A DNA stretch of 64,000 bases from Allosediminivita sp964397775 (GTDB taxonomy: Bacteria > Pseudomonadota > Alphaproteobacteria > Rhodobacterales > Rhodobacteraceae): the NCBI GenBank assembly GCA_964397775.1, contig CAYNKL010000002.1, positions 11,822 to 75,821 of the forward strand. The letters run 5' to 3'. The translations under genes were made by a program, and so were the position numbers. Positions 17,932 through 26,505 of the stretch are shown in pieces; the stretch's first letter is position 1, and each line of letters starts with the position of its first letter. Below the pieces are notes generated by a model that made no database searches, was not told the origin of the DNA, and worked only from the letters and a program-made list of their open reading frames with translations.

Positions 17932-18699
17932 ATGAAAGTCGTCATCCTCGCGGGGGGCCTCGGCACCCGCATCAGCGAAGAATCCCACCTTCGGCCGAAG
18001 CCGATGATCGAGATAGGCGGCAAGCCGATCCTGTGGCACATCATGAAGATCTTCGGCGCGCAGGGCATGACCGACTTCGTCATCTGCTGCGGCTACAAGG
18101 GCTACATGATCAAGGAGTATTTCGCGAACTACTTCCTGCACAACGCCGACATTACCGTCGACATGACATCGGGCGGGATGGAGATCCTGCAAAACGGCGC
18201 CGAGCCCTGGCGCGTGACGCTTCTCGACACGGGCGAAGAGACCCAGACCGGCGGACGGCTGGCCCTGGCGAAAGAACACCTGACCGAGACATTCTGCCTG
18301 ACCTACGGCGACGGCGTGGCCAATATCGACGTGGCGGGTCTGATCGACTTTCACCGCCGCGAGGGGACCGAGGCCACGGTGACGGCTGTCCAGCCGAGCG
18401 GCCGTTTCGGCGCCATCGAGATCGAGGGCGCGCGGGCCCGGCGGTTCTTCGAAAAGCCGCCCGGCGATGGCCACTGGGTCAGCGGTGGCTTTTTCGTCTG
18501 CGAACCCTCGGTGCTGAGCCGGATCAACGATCCAAGCACGATCTGGGAAAAGGAACCGCTCGAACGCCTGTCCCGCGAGGACCAGCTCTCGGTCTACAAG
18601 CACGAGGGCTTCTGGGCGGCGATGGACACGCTGCGCGACAAGGTCTTTCTCGAACGGCTCTGGAGCGAGGGCAACGCCCCCTGGAAGGTCTGGGCGTGA
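17932..18699 (+). CDS. rfbF: Glucose-1-phosphate cytidylyltransferase
   Basis: 255 residues. It makes CDP-glucose from CTP and glucose-1-phosphate. The nucleotidyltransferase signature MKVVILAGGLGTRISEES and the RfbF-specific stretch LRPKPMIEIGGKPILWHIM are present, with YGDGVANID as the metal-binding aspartate. Length and C-terminus (ERLWSEGNAPWKVW) match RfbF/DdhA well. The first gene of the plus-strand sugar operon; its stop overlaps the rfbG GTG start by 4 bases. Confidence 0.95.
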   Translation: MKVVILAGGLGTRISEESHLRPKPMIEIGGKPILWHIMKIFGAQGMTDFVICCGYKGYMIKEYFANYFLHNADITVDMTSGGMEILQNGAEPWRVTLLDTGEETQTGGRLALAKEHLTETFCLTYGDGVANIDVAGLIDFHRREGTEATVTAVQPSGRFGAIEIEGARARRFFEKPPGDGHWVSGGFFVCEPSVLSRINDPSTIWEKEPLERLSREDQLSVYKHEGFWAAMDTLRDKVFLERLWSEGNAPWKVWA

Positions 18700-19748
18700 G
18701 CGCGGCCTGGCAGGGGCGCCGGGTGCTCGTGACCGGGCACACCGGCTTCAAGGGGGCGTGGCTTTCCATGCTGCTCCTGCATCGCGGCGCAACGGTTCAC
18801 GGGATTTCCCTTCCGGCCGAGGCGGGTGCCCTGTTCGAGACTGCGCTTCTGCAGGAACTGGTGACCTCGGTCACATGCGACCTGCGCGACCCGTCGCGAT
18901 TGTGCGAAGAGGTAAAGCGCGCCGACCCGGAGGTTGTCTTCCACCTCGCGGCGCAGCCGCTCGTGCTGCGCTCCTACGCAGACCCGCAGGAAAGCTGGGC
19001 GACCAATGTCATGGGGACGCTGCATCTTCTGGAGGCGCTGCGCGCCCTCGACCGCCCCCTGACACTCGTCGTGACCACCACAGACAAGGTCTACGCCGGC
19101 GCGCCAGAGGCAGGCGCCTTTCGCGAAAGCGACCGGCTGGGTGGCCACGATCCCTATTCTGCCAGCAAGGCCGCCTGCGAAATCCTTCTGCAAAGCCACC
19201 GCGCCTCTTTCCTCGACGAAGCCGGGATCCGGCTCGGTGTCGCGCGCGCGGGCAACGTGATCGGCGGTGGCGACTGGGCAAGGGATCGGATCCTTCCGGA
19301 CCTCGTGCGTGCGCGCCTCGCCGGTCGCCCGCTCGAGCTGCGGCATCCCGAAGCGGTCCGCCCCTGGCAGCATGTGCTCGACCCGCTCAACGGGTACATT
19401 TCGATGGCCGAGAGGCTCGACAAGGGAGAGGCGCTTCCCGCTGCGCTCAACTTCGGGCCGGACCCGGAAGACGAAAGGACCGTGGCCGAACTGGTCAGCG
19501 AGGCCGAGAGGTGCTGGCCGCCGGACCATGGGTCACCGCCCTCCCCCGTCGCGGCACACCCCGGGCAGAGAGAAGCCGCGCGTCTCGCCCTTTCGACGGA
19601 TCTTGTCCGCCGGAGTCTCGGCTGGCGCCCCAAATGGGGCTTTGCGCAGAGCGTCGAGCAGACCATGCAATGGTATCGTGGGGTCTGCGAGGGCGCATCG
19701 GCCCGCGCCGTGACCGAAGCGCAAATCGCGCTTTTCGAGGCCGCATGA
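18696..19748 (+). CDS. rfbG: CDP-glucose 4,6-dehydratase
   Basis: 350 residues. It converts CDP-glucose to CDP-4-keto-6-deoxyglucose. The NAD-binding loop with the family-specific spacing is RVLVTGHTGFKGAWLSMLL; the catalytic Tyr-Lys pair is in YSASKAACE, with TTTDKVY before it. GNVIGGGDWARDRILPDLVRA and RPWQHVLDPLNGY are diagnostic of RfbG. GTG at 18696 overlaps the rfbF stop; longer upstream openings in this frame run through rfbF and are not real. Confidence 0.94.
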   Translation: MSAAWQGRRVLVTGHTGFKGAWLSMLLLHRGATVHGISLPAEAGALFETALLQELVTSVTCDLRDPSRLCEEVKRADPEVVFHLAAQPLVLRSYADPQESWATNVMGTLHLLEALRALDRPLTLVVTTTDKVYAGAPEAGAFRESDRLGGHDPYSASKAACEILLQSHRASFLDEAGIRLGVARAGNVIGGGDWARDRILPDLVRARLAGRPLELRHPEAVRPWQHVLDPLNGYISMAERLDKGEALPAALNFGPDPEDERTVAELVSEAERCWPPDHGSPPSPVAAHPGQREAARLALSTDLVRRSLGWRPKWGFAQSVEQTMQWYRGVCEGASARAVTEAQIALFEAA

Positions 19749-20296
19749 TGCAGATACTGCCGCTCGACATACACGGGACCTTCCACATCCTGCCCGAGCC
19801 GTTCACGGACGGGCGCGGCAGCTTTTCGCGGCTGACCTGTCGCGAGAGCTTTGCACGCCACGGGATCGGCACGGACTGGGTCCAGACCAACACCTCGTTC
19901 ACGCGCGAGCGCGGCACGGTCCGGGGCCTGCACTACCAGACCGGCGCTGCGGCCGAGGACAAGCTTGTGTGCTGCCTCGCGGGGGCTGCCTTCGACGTTA
20001 TGGTCGATCTCAGGCGCCATTCGCCGACCTTCGGTCAATGGCGGGCCGTCGAGCTTTCCGCCGAGCGCCGTGACTCGGTCTTTCTTCCGGCGGGACTCGC
20101 CCACGGCTTTCAGGCCCTGAGGGACGGGACGCTTCTGCACTACAGCCACAGCCAGGCCTTTGCGCCCGACCGTCAGGGTGGGCTGCACCACGCCGATCCC
20201 GACCTTTCCATCCCCTGGCCCCTGCCCGTCCGGAACCTCTCCGAACGCGATGCGCAACTTCCAAATCTTGCGAGCCTTGCCGAATGTCCGATATGA
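19745..20296 (+). CDS. rfbC: RmlC-like sugar 3,5-epimerase
   Basis: 183 residues, cupin fold, resembling dTDP-4-dehydrorhamnose 3,5-epimerase. The active-site segments RGLHYQ (His 63) and VDLRRHSPTFGQW, with FLPAGLAHGFQAL, are conserved. In this operon the substrate is probably CDP-4-keto-6-deoxyglucose or its methylated form rather than a dTDP sugar, because no rmlA or rmlB is present. Start and stop overlap both neighbours by 4 bases, indicating tight coupling. Confidence 0.9.
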   Translation: MMQILPLDIHGTFHILPEPFTDGRGSFSRLTCRESFARHGIGTDWVQTNTSFTRERGTVRGLHYQTGAAAEDKLVCCLAGAAFDVMVDLRRHSPTFGQWRAVELSAERRDSVFLPAGLAHGFQALRDGTLLHYSHSQAFAPDRQGGLHHADPDLSIPWPLPVRNLSERDAQLPNLASLAECPI

Positions 20297-21561
20297 CCTG
20301 CCGCCACTGCCGTGCCCCGCTCCACGAGAAGATCCTGGACCTGGGTCATGCCCCGCCCTCAAACGCCTACCTCACGCAGGCGGCGCTCGCTGAACCGGAG
20401 ACCTGGTATCCTCTTCAGCTGTTTCTCTGCACCGGGTGCGGGCTGGTTCAGACCCGCGATTTCGCGGCTCCCGAAGACTTGTTCGGGTCGGACTACGTCT
20501 ACTTTTCCTCGGCGTCGGAACACTGGCTGGACCACGCGGCCCGCTTCTGTCGCGCCGCGACGGAGCGCCTGGGTCTCGACGAGGACTGCCATGTGGTCGA
20601 GATCGCCTCCAACGACGGCTACCTGCTGCGCAATTTCGTGCGCGCCGGGATTTCCTGTCTCGGCATCGAGCCGACGGCGAGCACCGCCGAGGCCGCGCGG
20701 TCCTGGGACGTTCCGGTGCGGCAGGCCTTCTTCGGCAAGACGCTGGCCAGCGAACTGCGACAGGACCGTGCCGCGGACCTGCTGATCGGCAACAACGTCC
20801 TCGCCCATGTGCCGGACATCAACGATTTCGCGGAAGGTCTCGCGACGCTGCTGGCGCCGGAAGGCGCGATCTCGCTCGAGTTTCCGCATCTGCTGAGGCT
20901 GGTCGAGGAAGGGCAGTTCGACACCGTCTATCACGAGCACTACTCCTACCTCTCACTGAGCACGGTCTCGCGGATCCTTGGGGCGGCGGGGCTTCGGGTA
21001 TTCGACGTGGAGGAGCTTCCGACCCACGGGGGAAGCCTGCGGATCTGGGCCTGTCACAAGGCGGCAGCACAGCCGCTGGGCTCCTCGGTAGCTCAGGTTC
21101 TGCAGCACGAAGAGGCGTGCGGCATCACCGAACCCGCCTATTTCGGAGACCTGCAGGCCCGCGCAGATAAAGCGGCCGCGGCACTTCGAAGCTTTCTTGC
21201 GGACTGCGAACGACACGGTCAACGCGTCGCAGCCTACGGTGCCGCGGCCAAGGGCACCACCTTGCTGAACTACGCCCGAACCGATGCCCGTCAGATCGCC
21301 TATGTCTGCGATGGCGCGCCGTTCAAGCAAGGGCGCTTCCTGCCGGGCTGCCACGTGCCGGTGGTCGGGCCGGACCTCCTGCGACGCGATCCGCCCGACA
21401 AGCTGCTGATCCTGCCATGGAATCTCGTGGACGAAATCGCGCCCGCGCTGCGCTGGCTCGACAAGGAGCACGGCACGGAACTGATGACCACGCTTCCCGA
21501 ACCGCGCGCCCTTCCCCATGGCGCCACGGAAATTGCCCACGCGGTGGGAGCCGGCGGATGA
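20293..21561 (+). CDS. Deoxysugar C-methyltransferase (TylC3/EvaC-like, zinc-binding)
   Basis: About 422 residues with three parts. The N-terminal zinc-binding segment has two Cys pairs, CRHC and CTGCGLVQ. The central SAM domain has VVEIASNDGYLLRNF. The C-terminal domain contains YGAAAKGTTLLNYA and ends in a conserved catalytic region. This is the architecture of enzymes that methylate C-3 of NDP-4-keto-deoxysugars (TylC3, EvaC, NovU). It would yield a branched-chain CDP-sugar of the virenose/evalose type. ATG 20293 overlaps the preceding stop; ATG 20284 is an alternative. Confidence 0.85.
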   Translation: MTCRHCRAPLHEKILDLGHAPPSNAYLTQAALAEPETWYPLQLFLCTGCGLVQTRDFAAPEDLFGSDYVYFSSASEHWLDHAARFCRAATERLGLDEDCHVVEIASNDGYLLRNFVRAGISCLGIEPTASTAEAARSWDVPVRQAFFGKTLASELRQDRAADLLIGNNVLAHVPDINDFAEGLATLLAPEGAISLEFPHLLRLVEEGQFDTVYHEHYSYLSLSTVSRILGAAGLRVFDVEELPTHGGSLRIWACHKAAAQPLGSSVAQVLQHEEACGITEPAYFGDLQARADKAAAALRSFLADCERHGQRVAAYGAAAKGTTLLNYARTDARQIAYVCDGAPFKQGRFLPGCHVPVVGPDLLRRDPPDKLLILPWNLVDEIAPALRWLDKEHGTELMTTLPEPRALPHGATEIAHAVGAGG

Positions 21562-22772
21562 CACGGCCAAAACTCAGCATCTGCATTCCGACCTACAACC
21601 GCGCGTCCCTCTTGCGGTCGCTACTCCTGCAACTCGTCCAGGATCTGGACCGGCTGCCCTTCGCGACAGAAGTAGTGGTTGCCGACAACGCCTCGGAGGA
21701 CGAGACCCAGACAGTTTTGGAGGAGTTCGCACCTCTCCTTCCCCTGAGACACATGCGCCACGAAACTAATATCGGCGCCGTCGCGAACGTGCAGCACGTG
21801 ACCCGGATGGCAGACGGGGACTATGCGCTCTATCTCGCCGACGACGACAGGCTCGTACCATCGGGCGTCGTCGCCGCGATAGATCTCCTGGAGGAGCACC
21901 CGCAGGCGGCGGCACTTTATGCGCCCTGGTCTCTGGTGGATCTTCACGATCGGCGGGACCTCGGGCAGTTCTATCAGCAACCGGACACCGTGGTCATCGC
22001 GCGCGGCGACTATTCCCATCTCGCCGAACACGTCGCCGCCCACGCGATCTTCTCGGAGATCTCGATCGTGCGGACCGACGTTGTCCGCCGGATCAGACCG
22101 CTCATGAACGACCTCGCGTTCTGGGGCTTTGCATTTCCCTGCGAGTATATCGCCGTTGGCGACCTGATCTACGCCCACAGGCCCTTCTACGCGTCGATCA
22201 CACGGCACGATGCCGGCGCCCCGCGCGAACAGGTGGGCAACACCGAGGTGCTTTCCGGCTGGGATCGGTATCGCGGCGGGCTCGAACACATGCTGGGACT
22301 CGCGCTGGCACATGGCGGGATGCGCGCGCCCGACCGTGTCAGGCAACAGATGGAGACCATGGTCGTCGACCGGCAGCTCGTCGCCCTGCGTCTGCGACTG
22401 ATCGCAGGGCATGATCCATTGGAAAGCTACTACCTCGCAACGCGTCTTCGCGGACTCGGACGCGGCGCCGATCTGCCGCTGCCACTGGATCAGATCCGTC
22501 TTGCGGCGGCTGTCCGCTATGTAACGTCCGAGCTTCCGCAAATGACGGGCGCGGATCGGCTCGTCGTGCTTGGGGAGTGCCCGGCGGAGACGCTCTCCAA
22601 TCTTGTGCGGGGCGCCGACAGGCCGGTCGAACAGATCACCGATGAAAGCGACCTGAAGCCGAGCGATGCGCTGCTTGTCCTGGGCGAGGCCTCCGAGGAC
22701 CGTCTCGCCTCTCTCGAGACACGCTGTGCCGCCGCAATGTCCGAGGCGGAACTGTTCCGCAAGTTTCCCTGA
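21558..22772 (+). CDS. Family 2 glycosyltransferase of the sugar island
   Basis: 404 residues. The N-terminal GT-A domain begins KLSICIPTYNRASLLRSLL, has VVADNASEDET, and carries the DXD-type motif as ADDDRLVP at about 94-101. Beyond about 250 is a C-terminal extension of some 150 residues with no motif I recognise. It starts with an ATG overlapping the previous stop by 4 bases. It may add a second sugar to flagellin or build a longer glycan. Donor and acceptor are unknown. Confidence 0.82.
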   Translation: MTRPKLSICIPTYNRASLLRSLLLQLVQDLDRLPFATEVVVADNASEDETQTVLEEFAPLLPLRHMRHETNIGAVANVQHVTRMADGDYALYLADDDRLVPSGVVAAIDLLEEHPQAAALYAPWSLVDLHDRRDLGQFYQQPDTVVIARGDYSHLAEHVAAHAIFSEISIVRTDVVRRIRPLMNDLAFWGFAFPCEYIAVGDLIYAHRPFYASITRHDAGAPREQVGNTEVLSGWDRYRGGLEHMLGLALAHGGMRAPDRVRQQMETMVVDRQLVALRLRLIAGHDPLESYYLATRLRGLGRGADLPLPLDQIRLAAAVRYVTSELPQMTGADRLVVLGECPAETLSNLVRGADRPVEQITDESDLKPSDALLVLGEASEDRLASLETRCAAAMSEAELFRKFP

Positions 22773-22779
22773 GGCTCCC

Positions 22780-23832
22780 ATGATCCCGACCGACCAGGCT
22801 TCGACTGACAGGCTGCTCTACAGCGCCGAGGGCTTTCCCGTCTTCCAGAACAGGATGTACGAGACGGCGGCCGGGGCACGGGACTGCCCTCGCGGCGACA
22901 TTCACCTCGTCGAAGACGGGCAGACCGGCCTAGTTCACAACGCCGCCTTCGATCCCCGGCTCGTGACCTACGACACACACTACCAGAACGAACAGGGGCT
23001 CAGTCCCGCATTCCGGGGTCACCTCGCTTCGGTCGTCGATCTCGTGATGTCCACGATGCAGGGACGGCATGTGGTCGAGATCGGTTGCGGCAAGGGCGGC
23101 TTCCTGAACATGCTTGCCGGCAGAGGACTCGATATCCGCGGGTACGATCCCGCCTACGAGGGGGACGACCCGAGGATCGTGCCCTCGCTGTTCCGGGGTG
23201 ACGGTACCGGGCAAGCCGGGGGCTTCATCCTGCGCCACGTTCTCGAGCACATCCCCGACCCCGTCGGGTTCCTGCAGGAAATTGCGGCGGCAAATGGCGG
23301 CCAGGGGCTGATCTACCTGGAGGTCCCCTGTCTCGACTGGATCTGCGAAACGAGGGCCTGGTACGACATCTTCTACGAGCATGTGAACTACTTCCGCCTC
23401 GCGGATTTCCAGCGAATGTTCGGCCGCGTGCTTCATGCTGACCGGGGATTCGGCGGGCAGTACCTTCGCGTGGTGGCTGACCTCTCGAGCCTTCGTGTCC
23501 CCTCTCGGGAACAGGTCACGCCCCTCGCCTTTCCCTGCGACATGGCGCCGGAATTCAGCCAAAACGCGCCTCTGATCTGGGGAGCCGGATCCAAGGGCGT
23601 GATCTATGCCCTTTTGCGGCACCGCAGCGGCAAGGACGTCCTCGGAGTGGTCGACATCAACCCGGCGAAACAGGGGTATCACCTCGCCGCCACCGGACTG
23701 CAGGTCGAGCCGCCGGAAATCGCGTTGGCACGGACCCCGCCCGGAACCCCCATCCTCGTGATGAACCCAATGTATCTCGATGAAGTGCGCGGAATGAGCG
23801 GACGGCCCGCAGACTGCCTGGCACTCTCCTGA
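22780..23832 (+). CDS. Class I SAM methyltransferase, paralogue of the C-methyltransferase without zinc cysteines
   Basis: 350 residues. The SAM motif is VVEIGCGKGGFLNML. A C-terminal domain with LIWGAGSKGVIYALL and VVDINPAKQGYHL matches the last domain of the TylC3-type enzymes. The segment FDPRLVTYDTHYQNEQ corresponds to the region after the zinc site in those enzymes, but the Cys pairs are missing (VEDGQTGLV stands where CxxCG would be). It starts 7 bases after the glycosyltransferase stop and closes the plus-strand operon. A second sugar methylation is the likely role. Confidence 0.75.
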   Translation: MIPTDQASTDRLLYSAEGFPVFQNRMYETAAGARDCPRGDIHLVEDGQTGLVHNAAFDPRLVTYDTHYQNEQGLSPAFRGHLASVVDLVMSTMQGRHVVEIGCGKGGFLNMLAGRGLDIRGYDPAYEGDDPRIVPSLFRGDGTGQAGGFILRHVLEHIPDPVGFLQEIAAANGGQGLIYLEVPCLDWICETRAWYDIFYEHVNYFRLADFQRMFGRVLHADRGFGGQYLRVVADLSSLRVPSREQVTPLAFPCDMAPEFSQNAPLIWGAGSKGVIYALLRHRSGKDVLGVVDINPAKQGYHLAATGLQVEPPEIALARTPPGTPILVMNPMYLDEVRGMSGRPADCLALS

Positions 23833-23917
23833 TCACGGGATTGCGCGGGAGACTTACCGCTTCCTTTACCCGGATCGGGTTTGATCGGGCCGATGACCCG
23901 ATCTTGAGGAAACCGTG

Positions 23918-24193
23918 ATGGATATCGACCGAATCGCCCCGATCCCCGCCCTCGGCCGGGAAACGGCCATGCGCGAAGCCGCGCAGGAGCTCGAAGCCAC
24001 CTTCCTGGCCGAGATGCTCGATGCGGCCGGTCTTGGCGAAACGCCCGAGGGGTTCGGCGGTGGTCCCGGCGAGGACCAGTTCGCCGGCCTGCTGCGGATG
24101 GAGCAGGCGCGACTCATGGCCGAGCGCGGCGGCATCGGGCTCGCCGAATCGATCTACAACGCCATGAAGGACCGTCTGCATGACACCGAATGA
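23918..24193 (+). CDS. flgJ: FlgJ/CheL-type rod-binding protein
   Basis: 91 residues corresponding to the N-terminal rod-binding domain of FlgJ without the muramidase domain, as is usual in alphaproteobacteria. The recognisable core is AAQELEATFLAEML followed by GLLRMEQARLMAERGGIGLAESIY. It caps the rod during assembly. ATG 23918 has GAGGA seven bases upstream; a GTG directly before it at 23915 is possible. It overlaps the next gene by 14 bases. Confidence 0.82.
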   Translation: MDIDRIAPIPALGRETAMREAAQELEATFLAEMLDAAGLGETPEGFGGGPGEDQFAGLLRMEQARLMAERGGIGLAESIYNAMKDRLHDTE

Positions 24194-24527
24194 CCCTTCC
24201 GAAGCGCTTGCCGCCCTGCTCGAAGAAGAGCGTAGCGCATTGCTCAACGGCGACCTGGACCGCGTCGCCGAGATGGTCGCGGAAAAGGAATCGCTGATCG
24301 GCCTTCTGCAGGAGTCGGAGGCTGTCGCACGCGATCTCCCGCGGCTGAAACAGGCCATGGACCGCAATCACGCGCTTTTCGAACAGGCACTCGCGGGTCT
24401 GCGCTCGGCCATCACCCGCGTCGGCGCGCTCCAGTCCCTGCGACGTTCTATGGTCACCTACGATTCCCACGGGCGTCGCGAGGATATTGCCGCGCCCAGC
24501 CGCAACCGGCTCGAACGGCGCGCCTGA
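24180..24527 (+). CDS. flgN: FlgN-like flagellar export chaperone
   Basis: 115 residues, helical, with LAALLEEERSALLNGDLDRVAEMVAEKESLIGLL resembling the FlgN pattern of an E-rich first helix (key parts EEERSALLNGDLD and AEKESLI). FlgN escorts the hook-filament junction proteins FlgK and FlgL to the export gate. Overlap with the FlgJ-like gene and position before flagellin support the assignment; sequence signal alone is modest. Confidence 0.65.
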   Translation: MTPNDPSEALAALLEEERSALLNGDLDRVAEMVAEKESLIGLLQESEAVARDLPRLKQAMDRNHALFEQALAGLRSAITRVGALQSLRRSMVTYDSHGRREDIAAPSRNRLERRA

Positions 24528-24565
24528 GACAGTCGCTAAAATCGATCATACCTCGAAGAGCGGGC

Positions 24566-24580
24566 TTAGCCGACCGTTAG
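24566..24580 (+). promoter_or_regulatory. CtrA-like direct repeat upstream of flagellin
   Basis: TTAG, seven bases, TTAG, 150 bases before the flagellin start codon in a 202-bp gap. It is in the right range for an upstream activator or promoter element with a long leader. Confidence 0.45.
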
Positions 24581-24694
24581 GATTCAAGCCCCATGTTGTC
24601 GCAGCACCCCGGAAGGTGGCGCGGCCCGGAAGATGAAGGGCCTGCATACGTCAGAAGGACGTTTCGGAAACGCCGGAATCGGCACCTCTCAATC

Positions 24695-24707
24695 GGCGCA
24701 AAGCGCC
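24695..24707 (+). ncRNA. Hairpin in the flagellin mRNA leader
   Basis: GGCGC-AAA-GCGCC, a perfect short stem-loop that ends 22 bases before the flagellin ATG. It sits in the 5' leader, where FlbT of Caulobacter acts to control flagellin mRNA decay; flbT is encoded 1.8 kb downstream. That this is the FlbT target is inference. Confidence 0.4.
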
Positions 24708-24729
24708 AATCGAAACAAGGACGTAAATC

Positions 24730-26049
24730 ATGTCTAGCATCCTGACGAACAATGGCGCCATGGTGGCGCTGCAGACCCTGCGTGGCATCAACCGGAACCT
24801 CGCCGATACCCAGAACGCGATCGCGACCGGCAAGGACGTGTCCAGCGCCAAGGACAACGCGGCTGTCTGGGCCATTTCCAAGGTCATGGAATCCGACGTC
24901 AGCGGCTTCAAGGCGATCAGCGACAACCTGGGCCTCGGCCAGTCGACCGTCGCCGTGGCCCGCCAGGCCGCCGAAACGACGACCGACCTGCTGAAGCAGA
25001 TGAAGGAAAAGATCGTCGCTTCGCAGGAAAGCAACGTCGACCGCAACAAGATCCAGGACGACATCAGCGCCCTGCGCAATCAGATCGGCTCGGTTGTCGG
25101 TGCTGCCCAGTTCAACGGCCTCAACCTGCTCAGCAACGCCTACGAAGGCGGTGCCGCAGGCTATACCGCAACCGCCTTCACCGACGCTCAAACAGCTGGT
25201 GAGGTCAACGTTCTGTCGTCGCTCGACCGTTCTTCCACCGGCGTGACGACCGCGGATATCACCGTGGTCAAGCAGGACCTCAGCACCCAGGCCGGCTCAA
25301 CCGGTTCGCTGACCCTTGCAGCGGGCGCCGCATCGGGAACCGGCACTGCCGGCGCGAACGGCTCCGGCTCCGCAACCTACACGATCAACGGTGAAACCGG
25401 CACTGCGGGTCGCACCGAGGCGGTGATGGCCGGCGACAGCTACTCGTTCGAAATGAGCGTCTTCAGCGCCGCAGTGACGGGCACGCCCTTCGCTGCAACC
25501 GACCTTGCCACCTACACGGCACGTGACGGTGACACCCAGGCCGATATCGCCGCTGGCCTCGTTCAGCGGATCAACTACCAGCTGGCCGAGAACGACGTGC
25601 AAGGCTTCGAGGTTCAGGTCGATCCGACCAACAGCAATGCCTTCACCATCGTCAACAACAACGGAACGGCAATGGCCGCCGCTGGGGCTGCCGACTTCAC
25701 GCTGAACGCCGGCGGCACCTCGAGCGGTGGACTGGAACTGCTTGCCGATATCGATGTAACGACCGAGGAGGGTGCAAGGGCCGGGCTTATCGCCATCGAA
25801 GGGCTGATCCAGACCGCGATCGACTCGGCCTCCGCCTTCGGTTCGGCCCAGACCCGCATCGAGACCCAGAAGGACTTCGTCTCTGGTCTGACCGATGCGC
25901 TCAAGTCGGGTATCGGCACCCTGGTTGACGCCGACATGGAAGAAGCCTCGGCCCGTCTGCAGGCCCTTCAGGTCCAGCAGCAGCTCGGTGTGCAGGCGCT
26001 GTCGATCGCCAACCAGGCACCGCAGCAGCTCCTTTCGCTCTTCCGGTAA
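24730..26049 (+). CDS. fliC: Flagellin
   Basis: 439 residues. The conserved D0/D1 N-terminus MSSILTNNGAMVALQTLRGINRNL and C-terminus LQVQQQLGVQALSIANQAPQQLLSLFR (key part GVQALSIANQ) frame a variable middle at about 140-340. The middle is rich in Thr, Ser, Gly and Ala and offers many O-glycosylation sites. It forms the filament. AAGGACG precedes the start. It is the only flagellin seen in the window, has its own terminator, and is followed by flaF and flbT. Confidence 0.96.
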   Translation: MSSILTNNGAMVALQTLRGINRNLADTQNAIATGKDVSSAKDNAAVWAISKVMESDVSGFKAISDNLGLGQSTVAVARQAAETTTDLLKQMKEKIVASQESNVDRNKIQDDISALRNQIGSVVGAAQFNGLNLLSNAYEGGAAGYTATAFTDAQTAGEVNVLSSLDRSSTGVTTADITVVKQDLSTQAGSTGSLTLAAGAASGTGTAGANGSGSATYTINGETGTAGRTEAVMAGDSYSFEMSVFSAAVTGTPFAATDLATYTARDGDTQADIAAGLVQRINYQLAENDVQGFEVQVDPTNSNAFTIVNNNGTAMAAAGAADFTLNAGGTSSGGLELLADIDVTTEEGARAGLIAIEGLIQTAIDSASAFGSAQTRIETQKDFVSGLTDALKSGIGTLVDADMEEASARLQALQVQQQLGVQALSIANQAPQQLLSLFR

Positions 26050-26062
26050 GGTTGGGTTTTCC

Positions 26063-26089
26063 GGGGGCCGGTTCGCCGGCCCCCGTTTT
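26063..26089 (+). terminator. Rho-independent terminator of flagellin
   Basis: Stem GGGGGCCGG/CCGGCCCCC with a TTCG tetraloop, followed by GTTTTC. A very stable hairpin 13 bases after the flagellin stop; flaF begins 38 bases later, perhaps reached by read-through or its own promoter. Confidence 0.88.
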
Positions 26090-26127
26090 CGTCCGCCCAT
26101 TGACCTAGTGAATCAGAAGGTTCCGTC

Positions 26128-26505
26128 GTGACCGCACAGTCCCTGGCCCATCGCGCCTACGCAGACACCATCGCCTCGACCCGCACCGACCGCGACACGG
26201 AATACAGGCTCATCGCCCAGATCAGCCACCGCATCAAAGCGGCCGCAGAGGCCGGTCCGATGGAATTCCCTCGCCTTGTGCAGGCCCTCAACGACAACCA
26301 ACAGCTCTGGACCCGCCTCGCAGTGGACGTCGCGGATCCGAAGAACGGGCTCCCCGAGGACCTTCGCGCGCGCATATTCTTTCTTTCCGAATTCGTTCAG
26401 CAGCACACCGGCAAAATTCTGGCCCGCAAGGGCAAGATTGCCCCCCTCCTCGAAATCAATGCAGCCATCCTGCGCGGCCTCAGCGGAAGAGGAGCCCCAC
26501 GATGA
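26128..26505 (+). CDS. flaF: Flagellar biosynthesis regulator FlaF
   Basis: 125 residues. FlaF is required for flagellin synthesis or secretion in alphaproteobacteria and works with FlbT. The typical pattern is AYADTIASTRTDRDTEYRLIAQISHRIK (key DREAE-like TDRDTEYRL) and FFLSEFVQQHTGKIL. Start is GTG 26128. Its end overlaps flbT by 4 bases. Confidence 0.92.
   Translation: MTAQSLAHRAYADTIASTRTDRDTEYRLIAQISHRIKAAAEAGPMEFPRLVQALNDNQQLWTRLAVDVADPKNGLPEDLRARIFFLSEFVQQHTGKILARKGKIAPLLEINAAILRGLSGRGAPR

Noticed and set aside
17673..18695. Upstream extension of the rfbG frame by about 340 codons
   Set aside because: It runs through rfbF in another frame; the Rossmann motif begins just after the GTG at 18696.
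23854..23869. TTAC repeat before the FlgJ-like gene as a seventh CtrA-like site
   Set aside because: Spacing is eight, not seven, and both halves are degenerate.
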